The notes under the pieces were generated by a model that was not told the DNA's origin, made no database searches, and saw only the letters and a list, made by a program, of their open reading frames with translations. A program made the position numbers and the translations under genes. From Kitasatospora sp. MAP5-34 (lineage in GTDB: Bacteria; Actinomycetota; Actinomycetes; Streptomycetales; Streptomycetaceae): a stretch of DNA of 64,000 nucleotides. The DNA is taken from the NCBI RefSeq assembly GCF_029894335.1, contig NZ_JARXZC010000016.1, positions 62,001 through 126,000 of the forward strand. Direction: 5' to 3'. Shown piece by piece: positions 9,234 to 17,607 of this stretch; position 1 is the stretch's first letter; every line of letters begins with the position of its first letter.

Positions 9234-10067
9234 GTGTCGTCCCTGTCCACGCCCGAATCCCGCGCCGTTTCTCCAGGTGGGCCCGACCCGCTCCTCGTAC
9301 TCCTCGACCCGGCCGCCCGGCGGGCCGACGGCGAGTCGGTGCGGATCGCCAGGGACGTGCTCTGCGGCGGCGCGGACGCCAAGGTCGCGCTGCCCGAGAG
9401 CAGCTCCGAACTCGACCGGGTGCTCGCCCATCGTGGCCGTCGCCGACCGGTCGTGATCGGATCCGACCTGGCGGTGCAGCGGGTGCTGCAGGCCTTGCAC
9501 CGTCAGCGCGAACTGGGTGCGGACCCGGTCGGGGTGGTCCCGGTGGGCCGGCCGGGAGCGGTCGGCGCGCTCCGGGCACTCGGCGTACCCGGCGAACCGG
9601 TGGCGGCGGCCCGCGCGGTGATCAACGGCAGCTCGCGCAAGCTCGACCTGCTGGTCGACGACTGCGGCGGGGTGGTGCTCGCCGGGGTGCGCGTCCAGGG
9701 GGTGGCCGACGACCAGTCGGGTGGCTGGCGTTCGCTATGGGCGAAACTTGCTGCGTCCGAGCAGGGGAAGGTGGACCACCCCGGCGACCCGAAGCTCCGG
9801 ATCGAGGCGGACGGGCGGCTGCTGGCCGACGTCCACCAGTCGGTCCGGCTGCTCCAGGTCAACGTCCCGGCCGACGAGGGCGTGATGGAGCTGGTGCTCC
9901 GGCTGTCGGATGCCGCGCACCGGCTGCGCGCCGCCAGCCTCACCGTGGCGGGCCGGAACTTCGACTACGAGGCGGACGGCCGCTCGGTCGGCCCGGTGCG
10001 GTCCCGGACCTGGACGGTGCACGCGGGCGCGTGGGCGCTGGTACTGCCCCAGGTCGTGGGGGGCTGA
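9234..10067 (+). CDS. Diacylglycerol-kinase-like catalytic domain protein
   Basis: 277 residues from a GTG at 9234, with AGGAAGGA at 9220-9227; the much longer upstream open frame is antisense to purA and is ignored. The protein resembles the DAGK/sphingosine kinase fold (PVVIGSDLAVQRVLQALHRQ, VGVVPVGRPGAVGALRALGV, NGSSRKLDLLVDDCGGVVLAG, LQVNVPADEGVMELVLRL). The usual GGDGT nucleotide-binding motif is degraded to IGSDLA, so kinase activity is doubtful. It could phosphorylate a lipid or be a non-catalytic relative. The gene sits just upstream of purF. Confidence 0.75.
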   Translation: MSSLSTPESRAVSPGGPDPLLVLLDPAARRADGESVRIARDVLCGGADAKVALPESSSELDRVLAHRGRRRPVVIGSDLAVQRVLQALHRQRELGADPVGVVPVGRPGAVGALRALGVPGEPVAAARAVINGSSRKLDLLVDDCGGVVLAGVRVQGVADDQSGGWRSLWAKLAASEQGKVDHPGDPKLRIEADGRLLADVHQSVRLLQVNVPADEGVMELVLRLSDAAHRLRAASLTVAGRNFDYEADGRSVGPVRSRTWTVHAGAWALVLPQVVGG

Positions 10068-10385
10068 GCCAGGGGGTACGGCACAGACCGTGGCCTTCCG
10101 GTTTTGCGCACGCAGTTCATCGAGCAGGGTCCCGCGCCCCTGGGGGTAACCGCCCGGGCAAGGGGTGAGCAGAGTCACGTCCGGGTGGGGTGACGTCATG
10201 TGATGAGCGGCCCGGAGGCTCATGAGGGCGCGTCCGACAAGGGCATCCGGGGGTTCAACGAATTGTCATGCCGGGAATTCGGGGAAGGTAAGGGGTTTTG
10301 TCTACGCGCGTCGCTATTGGATCGGCCAATATCCGGCACCGCCTGCGTTCGGGAAGCCGTACGGAACTGCCCTAGACTCGAAGAC
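10068..10385 (+). promoter_or_regulatory. purF upstream region with a possible leaderless promoter
   Basis: No gene is seen in these 318 bases. A TAGACT (10373-10378) matching the actinobacterial -10 pattern TAnnnT lies 7 bases before the purF GTG at 10386, and no good ribosome-binding site precedes the GTG. Transcription could therefore begin at or next to the start codon, giving a leaderless mRNA. No convincing -35 hexamer was found. Confidence 0.35.
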
Positions 10386-11966
10386 GTGCCACGTGGAGAC
10401 GGAAGACTCAATCACGATCTGCTTCCCGGCGAGAAAGGCCCCCAGGACGCTTGCGGCGTCTTCGGTGTCTGGGCTCCCGGCGAGGAGGTCGCAAAGCTCA
10501 CGTACTTCGGCCTCTATGCCCTGCAGCACCGCGGACAGGAATCCGCGGGCATCGCAGTGAGCAACGGCTCCCAGATTCTCGTCTACAAGGACATGGGACT
10601 TGTCTCCCAGGTCTTCGACGAAGCGTCCCTGGGATCCCTGCACGGGCATATCGCCGTCGGACACGCCCGCTACTCGACCACCGGGTCCTCGGTCTGGGAG
10701 AACGCCCAGCCGACCTTCCGCGCGACCGTTCACGGTTCGCTGGCCCTCGGGCACAACGGAAACCTGGTGAACACCGCCGAACTGGCGGAGATGGTCGCCG
10801 ACCTGCCCGGAGAGGCGCACGTGTCGCGCTCCGGCCGCAGCGCGGTGACCAACGACACCGACCTGGTGACCGCCCTCCTTGCGGGACACCCGGACCTCTC
10901 CATCGAGGAGACGGCCCGGCAGATCCTGCCCAAGGTGAAGGGCGCCTTCTCGCTCGTCTTCATGGACGAGCACACCCTCTACGCCGCCCGTGACCCGCAG
11001 GGCATCCGCCCGCTGGTGCTCGGCCGGCTGGAGCGCGGCTGGGTGGTCGCCTCCGAGACCGCCGCGCTCGACATCTGCGGCGCCAGCTTCATCCGCGAGG
11101 TGGAGCCCGGCGAGCTGATCGCCATCGACGAGAACGGCATGCGGACCTCCCGCTTCGCCGAGGCGAAGCCCAAGGGCTGCGTCTTCGAGTACGTCTACCT
11201 GGCCCGCCCCGACACCTCCATCGCCGGCCGCAACGTGCACCTCTCCCGGGTGGAGATGGGCCGCAAGCTGGCGAAGGAGGCCCCCGCCGAGGCCGACCTG
11301 GTGATAGCGACTCCCGAGTCCGGCACCCCCGCCGCGATCGGGTACGCCGAGGCGAGCGGCATCCCGTACGGCTCCGGCCTGGTGAAGAACGCCTACGTGG
11401 GCCGCACCTTCATCCAGCCCAGCCAGACCATCCGCCAGCTCGGCATCCGGCTCAAGCTCAACCCGCTCAAGGAAGTCATCCAGGGCAAGCGCCTGGTGGT
11501 CGTGGACGACTCGATCGTCCGTGGCAACACCCAGCGCGCGCTGGTGAAGATGCTCCGCGAGGCCGGCGCCGCCGAGGTGCACATCCGGATCTCCTCCCCG
11601 CCGGTGAAGTGGCCGTGCTTCTTCGGCATCGACTTCGCCACCCGCGCGGAGCTGATCGCCAACGGGATGACCATCGAGGAGATCGGGCGGACGCTCGGCG
11701 CGGACTCGCTCGCGTACATCTCGCTCGAAGGCATGATCGAGGCCACCGCGCAGCCCAAGGACAACCTGTGCCGGGCCTGCTTCGACGGGGTGTACCCGAT
11801 GGAGCTGCCCGACCCGGCGCTGCTGGGCAAGCTGCTCCTGGAGGCCGAGATCGCGGGCAGCCAGCAGAAGACGCCCGTACGCGGCAAGCCCTCCGGCTCC
11901 GACCTGGACGGCGTCCAGTCGCTGCTCGGCGGTGCCGGCGCAGCAGACGCGCTTCGTCGCCCGTAG
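10386..11966 (+). CDS. purF: Amidophosphoribosyltransferase
   Basis: 526 residues from a GTG at 10386 (VPRGDGRLNHDLLPGEKGPQ), the start typical of Streptomyces PurF. After a short propeptide, Cys23 in QDACGVFG becomes the N-terminal nucleophile of the class II glutaminase domain (ALQHRGQESAGIA, TNDTDL). The phosphoribosyltransferase half has the PRPP loop LVVVDDSIVRGNTQ. Cysteines in VKWPCFFGIDF and NLCRACFDG fit the 4Fe-4S (Bacillus-type) PurF class. It makes 5-phosphoribosylamine from PRPP and glutamine, the first step of purine synthesis. Followed by a hairpin and then purM on the same strand. Confidence 0.97.
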   Translation: MPRGDGRLNHDLLPGEKGPQDACGVFGVWAPGEEVAKLTYFGLYALQHRGQESAGIAVSNGSQILVYKDMGLVSQVFDEASLGSLHGHIAVGHARYSTTGSSVWENAQPTFRATVHGSLALGHNGNLVNTAELAEMVADLPGEAHVSRSGRSAVTNDTDLVTALLAGHPDLSIEETARQILPKVKGAFSLVFMDEHTLYAARDPQGIRPLVLGRLERGWVVASETAALDICGASFIREVEPGELIAIDENGMRTSRFAEAKPKGCVFEYVYLARPDTSIAGRNVHLSRVEMGRKLAKEAPAEADLVIATPESGTPAAIGYAEASGIPYGSGLVKNAYVGRTFIQPSQTIRQLGIRLKLNPLKEVIQGKRLVVVDDSIVRGNTQRALVKMLREAGAAEVHIRISSPPVKWPCFFGIDFATRAELIANGMTIEEIGRTLGADSLAYISLEGMIEATAQPKDNLCRACFDGVYPMELPDPALLGKLLLEAEIAGSQQKTPVRGKPSGSDLDGVQSLLGGAGAADALRRP

Positions 11967-11976
11967 GCAGATGAGT

Positions 11977-12065
11977 AACCACAGCAGGGGCGTGGGGAAC
12001 TGCGCGATCAACAGTGCACGTACGTCGTGTCCTGGTCGCGCAGTTCCCCACGCCCCTGTTGGTTA
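11977..12065. terminator. Long intergenic inverted repeat between purF and purM (copy 2 of 3)
   Basis: Arms AACCACAGCAGGGGCGTGGG... (from 11977) and TCGCGCAGTTCCCCACGCCC... (from 12035) form a stem of nearly 30 bases around a loop of about 26. It is closely related to the repeats at 1162-1247 and 13217-13305. It may attenuate readthrough from purF into purM or stabilise mRNA ends. Confidence 0.6.
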
Positions 12066-12111
12066 GCCCCACCCTGTTTCCACCCCCACTGACCCGGAAG
12101 GGCCACCGCAC

Positions 12112-13200
12112 GTGACCAGCAACGAGAGCCGCGGCGCCACCTACGCCGCCGCAGGTGTCGACATCGAGGCCGGCGACCGCGCCGTCGAGCTCATGAAGCA
12201 GTGGGTCAAGAAGACCAACCGGCCCGAGGTGGTCGGCGGCCTGGGCGGCTTCGCCGGGCTGTTCGACGCCTCCGCGTTCAAGCGCTACGAGCGTCCGCTA
12301 CTGGCCTCCGCGACCGACGGGGTCGGGACGAAGGTCGCCATCGCGCAGGCGATGGACAAGCACGACACCATCGGCCACGACCTGGTCGGCATGGTCGTCG
12401 ACGACCTGGTGGTCTGCGGCGCCGAGCCGCTCTTCATGACCGACTACATCTGTGTCGGCAAGGTCGTCCCCGAGCGGGTCGCCCAGATCGTCAAGGGCAT
12501 CGCCGAGGGCTGCACGCTGGCCGGCTGCGCCCTGGTCGGCGGCGAGACCGCCGAGCACCCCGGTCTGCTGGGCCCGGACGACTACGACGTCGCGGGCGCC
12601 GGTACCGGCGTGGTCGAGGCCGATGCGCTGCTGGGCGCCGAGCGGGTCCGGGCGGGCGACGTCGTCATCGCGATGGCCGCCTCGGGTCTGCACTCCAACG
12701 GCTACTCGCTGGTCCGCCACGTGCTGCTGAAGGAGGCCGGCTGGTCGCTGGACCGCCAGGTCGAGGAGTTCGGCCGGACGCTCGGCGAGGAGCTGCTGGA
12801 GCCCACCAGGATCTACTCGCTGGACTGCCTGGCGCTCGCCCGCTCCACCGAGATCCACGCCTTCTCGCACGTCACCGGCGGCGGCCTGGCGGCCAACCTG
12901 GCCCGGGTCATCCCGGTCGGCCTGCACGCCCGCCTGGACCGTGGCACCTGGAGCCCGCTGCCGGTCTTCCAGACCGTCGCCCAGGTCGGCCGGATGGCCA
13001 CCCTGGAGATCGAGAAGACGCTGAACATGGGCGTCGGCATGGTCGCCGTCGTCCCGCCGGAGTCGGTGGACGCCGTGCTGGCGATCCTGGAGGACCGCGA
13101 CGTCGAGGCCTGGCTGCTCGGCGACATCGTGGACCGCACGGACGAGCACGAGGGTGGAGCGGCGCTCTACAACGCGTACGACGGTTTCGAGCTCAGCTGA
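12112..13200 (+). CDS. purM: Phosphoribosylformylglycinamidine cyclo-ligase (AIR synthetase)
   Basis: 362 residues from a GTG at 12112. Motifs of the PurM/ThiF-like AIRS fold are clear: YAAAGVDIEAGD, LLASATDGVGTK, GHDLVGMVVDDLVVCGAEPL, GGETAEHPG, and MAASGLHSNGYSLVR. It uses ATP to close the imidazole ring of FGAM, giving AIR in purine synthesis. It follows purF by 145 bases that hold a large hairpin, so expression may be coupled but modulated. A related hairpin follows the gene. Confidence 0.97.
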   Translation: MTSNESRGATYAAAGVDIEAGDRAVELMKQWVKKTNRPEVVGGLGGFAGLFDASAFKRYERPLLASATDGVGTKVAIAQAMDKHDTIGHDLVGMVVDDLVVCGAEPLFMTDYICVGKVVPERVAQIVKGIAEGCTLAGCALVGGETAEHPGLLGPDDYDVAGAGTGVVEADALLGAERVRAGDVVIAMAASGLHSNGYSLVRHVLLKEAGWSLDRQVEEFGRTLGEELLEPTRIYSLDCLALARSTEIHAFSHVTGGGLAANLARVIPVGLHARLDRGTWSPLPVFQTVAQVGRMATLEIEKTLNMGVGMVAVVPPESVDAVLAILEDRDVEAWLLGDIVDRTDEHEGGAALYNAYDGFELS

Positions 13201-13216
13201 GGCTCGCCCGGTAGGC

Positions 13217-13305
13217 ACAGAGAGGGCGCGGGGAACAGCGCGTGGCGGAAGGCTGCAGGCCGTTGTCTTCCGATGTCGCGCAGTTCCCCGCGCCCCTGTG
13301 GTTTA
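13217..13305. terminator. Long intergenic inverted repeat after purM (copy 3 of 3)
   Basis: A left arm with GGGCGCGGGGAACAGCGCG and a right arm with TCGCGCAGTTCCCCGCGCCC flank about 35 bases. It lies between the convergent purM and DUF3073 genes, so bidirectional termination is likely. Third member of the repeat family in this window. Confidence 0.6.
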
Positions 13306-13385
13306 CCCGGCTACCCGGACTTGCCCGGGTACGCCGAAAACCGGCTCGGCGCCCCTGGGGGCGCCAAGCCGGTCTGGTCAGGCTC

Positions 13386-13637
13386 TTACGCGCGTCGAGG
13401 GGAGGGGCTGCTGCCCACTTCCTCGTCCGCGTCGTCGTCCTCGACGGAGTAGCGACTCGCGTACTCCGCGTAGGGATCGTCCTCTTCCTCTTCTTCGATC
13501 GGTTCTGGCTTGATCGAAGCGGTGGAGGGCGATACGCCCAGCTCGCTGGACAGACGGTTAGCATCGAAGCCGCCGCCGTTGTACTTCAGCTCGCGGGCGA
13601 CCTTCGTCTGCTTGGCCTTGGCCCGGCCGCGCCCCAT
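13386..13637 (-). CDS. DUF3073 family protein
   Basis: 83 residues: MGRGRAKAKQTKVARELKYN, then an acidic tract (EPIEEEEEDDPYAEYASRY). The very basic N-terminus followed by an acidic tail is the DUF3073 pattern, conserved in actinobacteria and found beside purM in Streptomyces. The function is not known; charge distribution suggests nucleic-acid or ribosome association, which is only inference. Convergent with purM and separated from vdh by 390 bases. Confidence 0.88.
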   Translation of the reverse strand: MGRGRAKAKQTKVARELKYNGGGFDANRLSSELGVSPSTASIKPEPIEEEEEDDPYAEYASRYSVEDDDADEEVGSSPSPRRA

Positions 13638-14027
13638 GGGTCGACCCCCTCAACGATGGGGCTCACGGCCCCGAGTCTGACACGTGTTCATGATCAGGAG
13701 CGGCCTGCCCGAAGTGGGAGAACCGTCCCTTGGAGCATTAACGGTACCTGTTTCCGCCGCCGAACGGTACGTCGCCGGTGTGACGTGGCGCGCACTGCCA
13801 CCTCCCGAAACCAGGTCCTTCCAGGTCACGAGAGGATTTTCGGGCTTTCGCAGGCTGTCCGTAGCCTGCCCTGGTCCGTCGTTCCAGGACCGATTATCCC
13901 CCGTCAGGGGCCTCGGTATCGCCCGTTCGGGCTACCAGGTGAGAATCCGGTTCCACATCGTGATGCCGGGGGGGCTCCCGCGAGGGGGCGGGCACCGGGG
14001 TGCCCGCCCCCTCGCGGGAGCTCGGGA
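13638..14027. other. Intergenic region between DUF3073 and vdh
   Basis: Contains the vdh terminator (13974-14021) and presumably the DUF3073 promoter close to 13640-13700. No credible gene is seen; plus-strand open frames here lack coding character. Confidence 0.5.
13974..14021 (-). terminator. Perfect 23-base-arm hairpin terminator for vdh
   Basis: Arms 13974-13996 and 13999-14021 are exact reverse complements around a 2-base centre, only a few bases beyond the vdh stop. One of the strongest hairpins in the window. Confidence 0.8.
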
Positions 14028-15188
14028 TCAGCTCCGGCGGGCGCTCGGCAGCAGGATCGTGCGCAGAGCGCTGATCTCCCGCATCCGCTTCTCGGCGAGG
14101 CGGTCGGCGGCCACGGCCGGGGGGACGCCGTCCGAGGCGGCCCGGGTGAAGATCTCCAGGGTGGTGTCGAAGATCTTCGTGGCCTTGTTCTTGGCGCGCT
14201 CGAAGTTGAAACCCTCGATCTCGTCCGCGACCTGGATCACGCCGCCGGAGTTCACCAGGTAGTCGGGCGCGTACAGGATCCCGCGATCGGCGAGGTCCTT
14301 CTCGACGCCCGGGTGGGCCAGCTGGTTGTTGGCCGCGCCGCAGACGATCGTGGTGCCGGCCTCGCCCAGCGCGGCCACCGTGTCGTCGTCGAGCGCGCCA
14401 CCCAGGGCACAGGGGGCGTAGACGTCCAGCTTGGCCTGCAGGAGGGCCGCGGTGTCCGCGACCACCTCGACGTCCGGGTGGGCGGCCCGGACGCGGTTCA
14501 CGGCCGCCTCGAAGACGTCCGTGACCACCACGACGGCGCCGTCGGCGACCAGGTGGCCCACCAGGTAGTGGCCGACCTTGCCGACACCTGCGACACCGAC
14601 CCGCTTGCCGCGCAGCGTGGGCTGGCCCCAGCGCGCCTGGGCGGAGGCCCGCATGCCCTGGAACACGCCGAAGGCGGTCAGGATCGAGGAGTCGCCGGCG
14701 CCGCCGTTCTCGGGCGAGCGGCCGGTCACGAACTCCGTCTCGCGCGCGATGACGTCCATGTCCTGGACGTAGGTGCCCACGTCGCAGGCGGTGATGTAGC
14801 GGCCGCGCAGCGACTGCACGAAGCGGCCGTAGGCGCGGAGCATCGCCTCGTTCTTGTCCTTGTTGGGGTCACCGATGATGACCGCCTTGCCGCCGCCCAG
14901 GTCGAGCCCGGCGAGGGCGTTCTTGTAGCTCATGCCGCGCGAGAGGCGCAGCGCGTCCTCCAGGGCCTCCTCCTCCGTGGCGTACTGGAAGAAGCGGGTG
15001 CCGCCGAGGGCCGGGCCCAGTGCGGTGGAGTGGATGGCGATGATCGCCTTCAGGCCCGAGGCCCGGTCGTGGCAGAGCACGACCTGCTCGTGCCCGTCGC
15101 CCGGGACGCCGTCCTGCTCGGTACGGAAGATCCTGCTCAGCACGCCGGGTGCGGGGTGCGTCGCGGATACGGTCTGTACGTCGGTCAC
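14028..15188 (-). CDS. vdh: Leu/Phe/Val dehydrogenase (valine dehydrogenase type)
   Basis: 386 residues from a GTG at 15188 ([15 protein letters not shown]), with GGAG eight bases upstream; the frame stays open to 15410 but that part is not conserved-looking. The ELFV dehydrogenase signature appears as [17 protein letters not shown] with the catalytic Lys, and the Rossmann NAD site as [34 protein letters not shown] is typical of the branched-chain type. It oxidatively deaminates valine, leucine or isoleucine to 2-oxo acids with NAD, feeding acyl-CoA precursors. It has the same neighbours as S. coelicolor vdh. Confidence 0.93.
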   Translation of the reverse strand: MTDVQTVSATHPAPGVLSRIFRTEQDGVPGDGHEQVVLCHDRASGLKAIIAIHSTALGPALGGTRFFQYATEEEALEDALRLSRGMSYKNALAGLDLGGGKAVIIGDPNKDKNEAMLRAYGRFVQSLRGRYITACDVGTYVQDMDVIARETEFVTGRSPENGGAGDSSILTAFGVFQGMRASAQARWGQPTLRGKRVGVAGVGKVGHYLVGHLVADGAVVVVTDVFEAAVNRVRAAHPDVEVVADTAALLQAKLDVYAPCALGGALDDDTVAALGEAGTTIVCGAANNQLAHPGVEKDLADRGILYAPDYLVNSGGVIQVADEIEGFNFERAKNKATKIFDTTLEIFTRAASDGVPPAVAADRLAEKRMREISALRTILLPSARRS

Positions 15189-15384
15189 TGTGGTGACTCC
15201 AGTATCTGAGGCCCACTGCTGTGGTGTGGGCGCCTGAGGGAAGCCTAGCTCCGGGGCGGTCGCCGGAGCTGCCCCTCGCGGACAACGAACCGGACAAGGA
15301 AGCGGACAAGGAAATACGTGGGGGAGGGACGGAGCGGGACCGCTGGTACGGCCCTCTCCCGTCGCACACATACCGCGTGCGACG

Positions 15385-16278
15385 ATGCGATACGTGACCG
15401 CCGTGCGCACTTCGGTGCTCCCGCCCTACACCGCCCACCTGCGCGTCTACGAGCCGCTGGCCGCCTATCCGGAGCCCGAGCGGGCCCGCTGGCAGGCGTA
15501 CGCCGCCGCCCGCGGCCCGGACGCGACCGCTCCGGAACAGCCCGTCGCGCCGGCCGCGCTGGAGGAGCAGCGCGAGGCGCTCGCCGAGCTGCTGGCCAGG
15601 ACCCCGCGCGCGCTGCCGGAGCACGAGAGCGAGCGCGCGTTCGTCCGGGTGGTCGACGGGGTGACGTACGTCTGCCCGTGGGCGACCAGGCTGCGCAGCT
15701 GGCAGGCTCTGGACGAGTTGGCGGTCACGCTGCCGGTGGCGCTGCTGGACACCGTGCTGCCGCCCGCCGCGCGGGCGGCGGCGGTGGCCGACCGGGAGCG
15801 CTGGCAGGCGTCGAACCTGGATGCCCGGCCGTGGATCCTGACCAGCCGTTGGGAGGTGCCGGTGCGCTGGTTCCTGCCGTTCGGGGCGGAGGACCGCTGT
15901 TTCGTCCCGGCCGGGCCCGAGGGCAGCCGGGTGGCCGCCGCGCTCTTCTACCTGACGCCGATGGCGCAGGCCCGGCGCCGGGTGGCGCGCGGCTACCGGA
16001 CGCTGCGGGACCGGGCGCCGCGCGGGCCGCTGGTGGCGGAGGTGGAGCAGGTGGGCCGCTGGCTGGAGGAGTTCCACCCGAGGTCGCTGGTGGAGCTCGA
16101 CTACGGGGGCCTGGTGCACCTGCTCGGCGCCGAGCGGCTGGCGGCCGAGGACTCGGTGGCGGAGCTGGAGGAGGGGATCGGGGCGCTGCGGGCCGGGGAC
16201 GGCGAGGGTGCGGCCCGGGTCTACCGGGAGGTGACGGCCCGCTGGCGGCTGGTGTCCGCCCTACGGCACGCCAGCTGA
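15385..16278 (+). CDS. Conserved hypothetical protein between vdh and bldC
   Basis: 297 residues, Ala/Arg-rich and soluble, with no signal peptide or membrane helix. Recurrent blocks include [59 protein letters not shown] and [21 protein letters not shown] recognise it as the gene usually found at this place in Streptomyces genomes, but know of no characterised function. The conserved position between vdh and bldC, transcribed toward bldC, suggests a core actinomycete role. Confidence 0.8.
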   Translation: MRYVTAVRTSVLPPYTAHLRVYEPLAAYPEPERARWQAYAAARGPDATAPEQPVAPAALEEQREALAELLARTPRALPEHESERAFVRVVDGVTYVCPWATRLRSWQALDELAVTLPVALLDTVLPPAARAAAVADRERWQASNLDARPWILTSRWEVPVRWFLPFGAEDRCFVPAGPEGSRVAAALFYLTPMAQARRRVARGYRTLRDRAPRGPLVAEVEQVGRWLEEFHPRSLVELDYGGLVHLLGAERLAAEDSVAELEEGIGALRAGDGEGAARVYREVTARWRLVSALRHAS

Positions 16279-16845
16279 TCCGGGGTCAGGGCTGGTGGGG
16301 GCGGGTGCCGGTGATCGGTCGGTGGGCGACAGGTGGGCTGCCGGCGGTCGGCGGGCGGGAGTGTCAGTGCGAGAGGTAAGGATGATCGGGTACTTCGGTC
16401 CACGGAAGGGGACCAACGTCCCGGTTCGGGTCAATACCCCTCGAACGTGACACTACTCACCGTTGACGCGTACTTACCCCTATGTGTAAAAATGGGACAA
16501 CCAGCCCAAGTTCACTCAGGTGTGTCCACTTCTGGGTGGATCTGACGGCGGTGCGTACTTTGCGGGGAAACAGAGGGTCTGATCCCGTCATAACCGATTG
16601 TCATCCTGCGGTGACTGTCCGCTATGGGGTGGTCCATGGCCATCCGTCGCTCTTGAACCCGTCAGGGGTCAATTTTGACGGTTTGGCCGATAGGGCTGGA
16701 CGGATGGTGTAGTTGTAGACACCAGGACAAGCCGTTCGTCCTATAACCGACTCGGCCCGTGTATGCCATTTCGGGCATCGCGGGCCAAGGTGCAGAATTT
16801 GAAGGATAGAACCGCCCTGGTTCGGTTCTCCCGAGGAGGCCGCTC
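16279..16845 (+). promoter_or_regulatory. bldC: Long bldC upstream region with a leader hairpin
   Basis: 567 bases without a credible gene, unusually long for this density. Near its 3' end a hairpin (16754-16786: GGCCCG and ATGCC pair with GGCAT and CGGGCC) lies upstream of the strong ribosome-binding site GAGGAGG (16833-16839). A long leader fits a developmentally regulated gene. No -10/-35 pair could be fixed confidently. Confidence 0.45.
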
Positions 16846-17052
16846 ATGACCGCTCGTACCCCTGACGCTGAGCCTCTGCTGACACCGGCAGAGGTCGCCA
16901 CTATGTTCCGCGTTGACCCCAAGACGGTCACCCGCTGGGCAAAGGCCGGCAAGCTCACGTCCATCCGCACTCTCGGCGGGCACCGCCGGTATCGCGAGGC
17001 GGAGGTGCGCGCTCTGCTGGCCGGTATTCCGGCGCAGCGTACCGAGGGCTGA
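16846..17052 (+). CDS. bldC: BldC, MerR-like developmental DNA-binding protein
   Basis: 68 residues, almost entirely a winged helix-turn-helix of MerR/excisionase type: LLTPAEVATMFRVDPKTVTR followed by WAKAGKLTSIRTLGGHRRYR. The sequence matches Streptomyces BldC, which binds head-to-tail on direct repeats and delays entry into sporulation. GAGGAGG sits 6 bases before the ATG. A strong hairpin follows. Order with vdh and the HrpA-like helicase agrees with the bldC locus of S. coelicolor. Confidence 0.97.
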   Translation: MTARTPDAEPLLTPAEVATMFRVDPKTVTRWAKAGKLTSIRTLGGHRRYREAEVRALLAGIPAQRTEG

Positions 17053-17072
17053 GAGAACCGCAGAAGCATTCC

Positions 17073-17123
17073 AGAAGGGGCCGTGGGCCTGACTCCGCCG
17101 GGTCAGGGATGCGGCCCCTTCGG
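17073..17123 (+). terminator. Terminator downstream of bldC
   Basis: Nested hairpin: outer arms AAGGGGCCG and CGGCCCCTT, inner CCTGAC and GTCAGG. It begins about 20 bases after the bldC stop. Confidence 0.75.
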
Positions 17124-17354
17124 CGTGTCCGGGGGGTGTGCGGCGGCCGGAATCAATGGCTCCAATTGGTGCTGCCGGGAGCGGGGGGGATTACAGTGAA
17201 TAACTGTACAATTTTATATATTAAATTGCTGGCTCCGGTGAGGGTGCCCGGAGTGTCCAACCTCAAGAAAACATAAGTGACGACCCCCACAGGCCCGCCG
17301 CCTTGTGGTACGTACCAAGGGTGAGGTAGAGCTGACGCTGCCTCAGTAAACGAA
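17124..17354. other. Non-coding spacer with an AT-rich island
   Basis: No gene is seen. At 17192-17227 there is a very AT-rich stretch, including the palindrome TACAGT-n5-ACTGTA (17192-17208) and TTTTATATATTAAATT, sharply different from the GC-rich surroundings. It may be a promoter, a protein-binding site or a relic of inserted DNA. Confidence 0.4.
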
Positions 17355-17386
17355 AGAGGCCCGGAGCCTCTCGGCTCCGGGCCTCT
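17355..17386 (-). terminator. Terminator of the tRNA-Asp gene
   Basis: 14-base perfect arms (AGAGGCCCGGAGCC and its complement) around a TCTC loop. On the minus strand it is followed by TTTCGTTT and lies about 10 bases after the tRNA 3' end. Confidence 0.85.
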
Positions 17387-17395
17387 CACCTACTG

Positions 17396-17469
17396 CGATC
17401 CTGACGGGACTTGAACCCGCGACCTCCACCTTGACAGGGTGGCGAGCTAACCAACTGCTCCACAGGACC
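17396..17469 (-). tRNA. tRNA-Asp(GUC)
   Basis: 74 bases folding as a cloverleaf: acceptor GGTCCTG pairs with CAGGATC (one G-U), anticodon loop CTGTCAA gives GUC, T-arm GCGGGTTCAAGTCCCGT. The CCA end is not encoded. Identical in sequence to the copy at 43483-43556. It is followed by a strong terminator and preceded by a 13-base-arm inverted repeat (17480-17517). Confidence 0.97.
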
Positions 17470-17479
17470 AGAGTTTTCA

Positions 17480-17517
17480 CTGTCTTGTTCGCCGACTCTC
17501 GTTTGCGAACAAGACAG
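17480..17517 (-). promoter_or_regulatory. Perfect inverted repeat just upstream of tRNA-Asp
   Basis: Arms CTGTCTTGTTCGC (17480-17492) and GCGAACAAGACAG (17505-17517) match exactly around 12 bases. The repeat lies 11 bases from the mature tRNA 5' end, in the expected promoter or 5'-leader region, so it may be an operator or a precursor processing hairpin. Confidence 0.5.
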
Positions 17518-17607
17518 ATCGTAACGCATCTCGGGCCCCAGGTCGAACCAGCCTCGAACCATCCTCGGAGCAGCTCCGGGACCGCCCCGGAACAGCCTCC
17601 GCGCACC

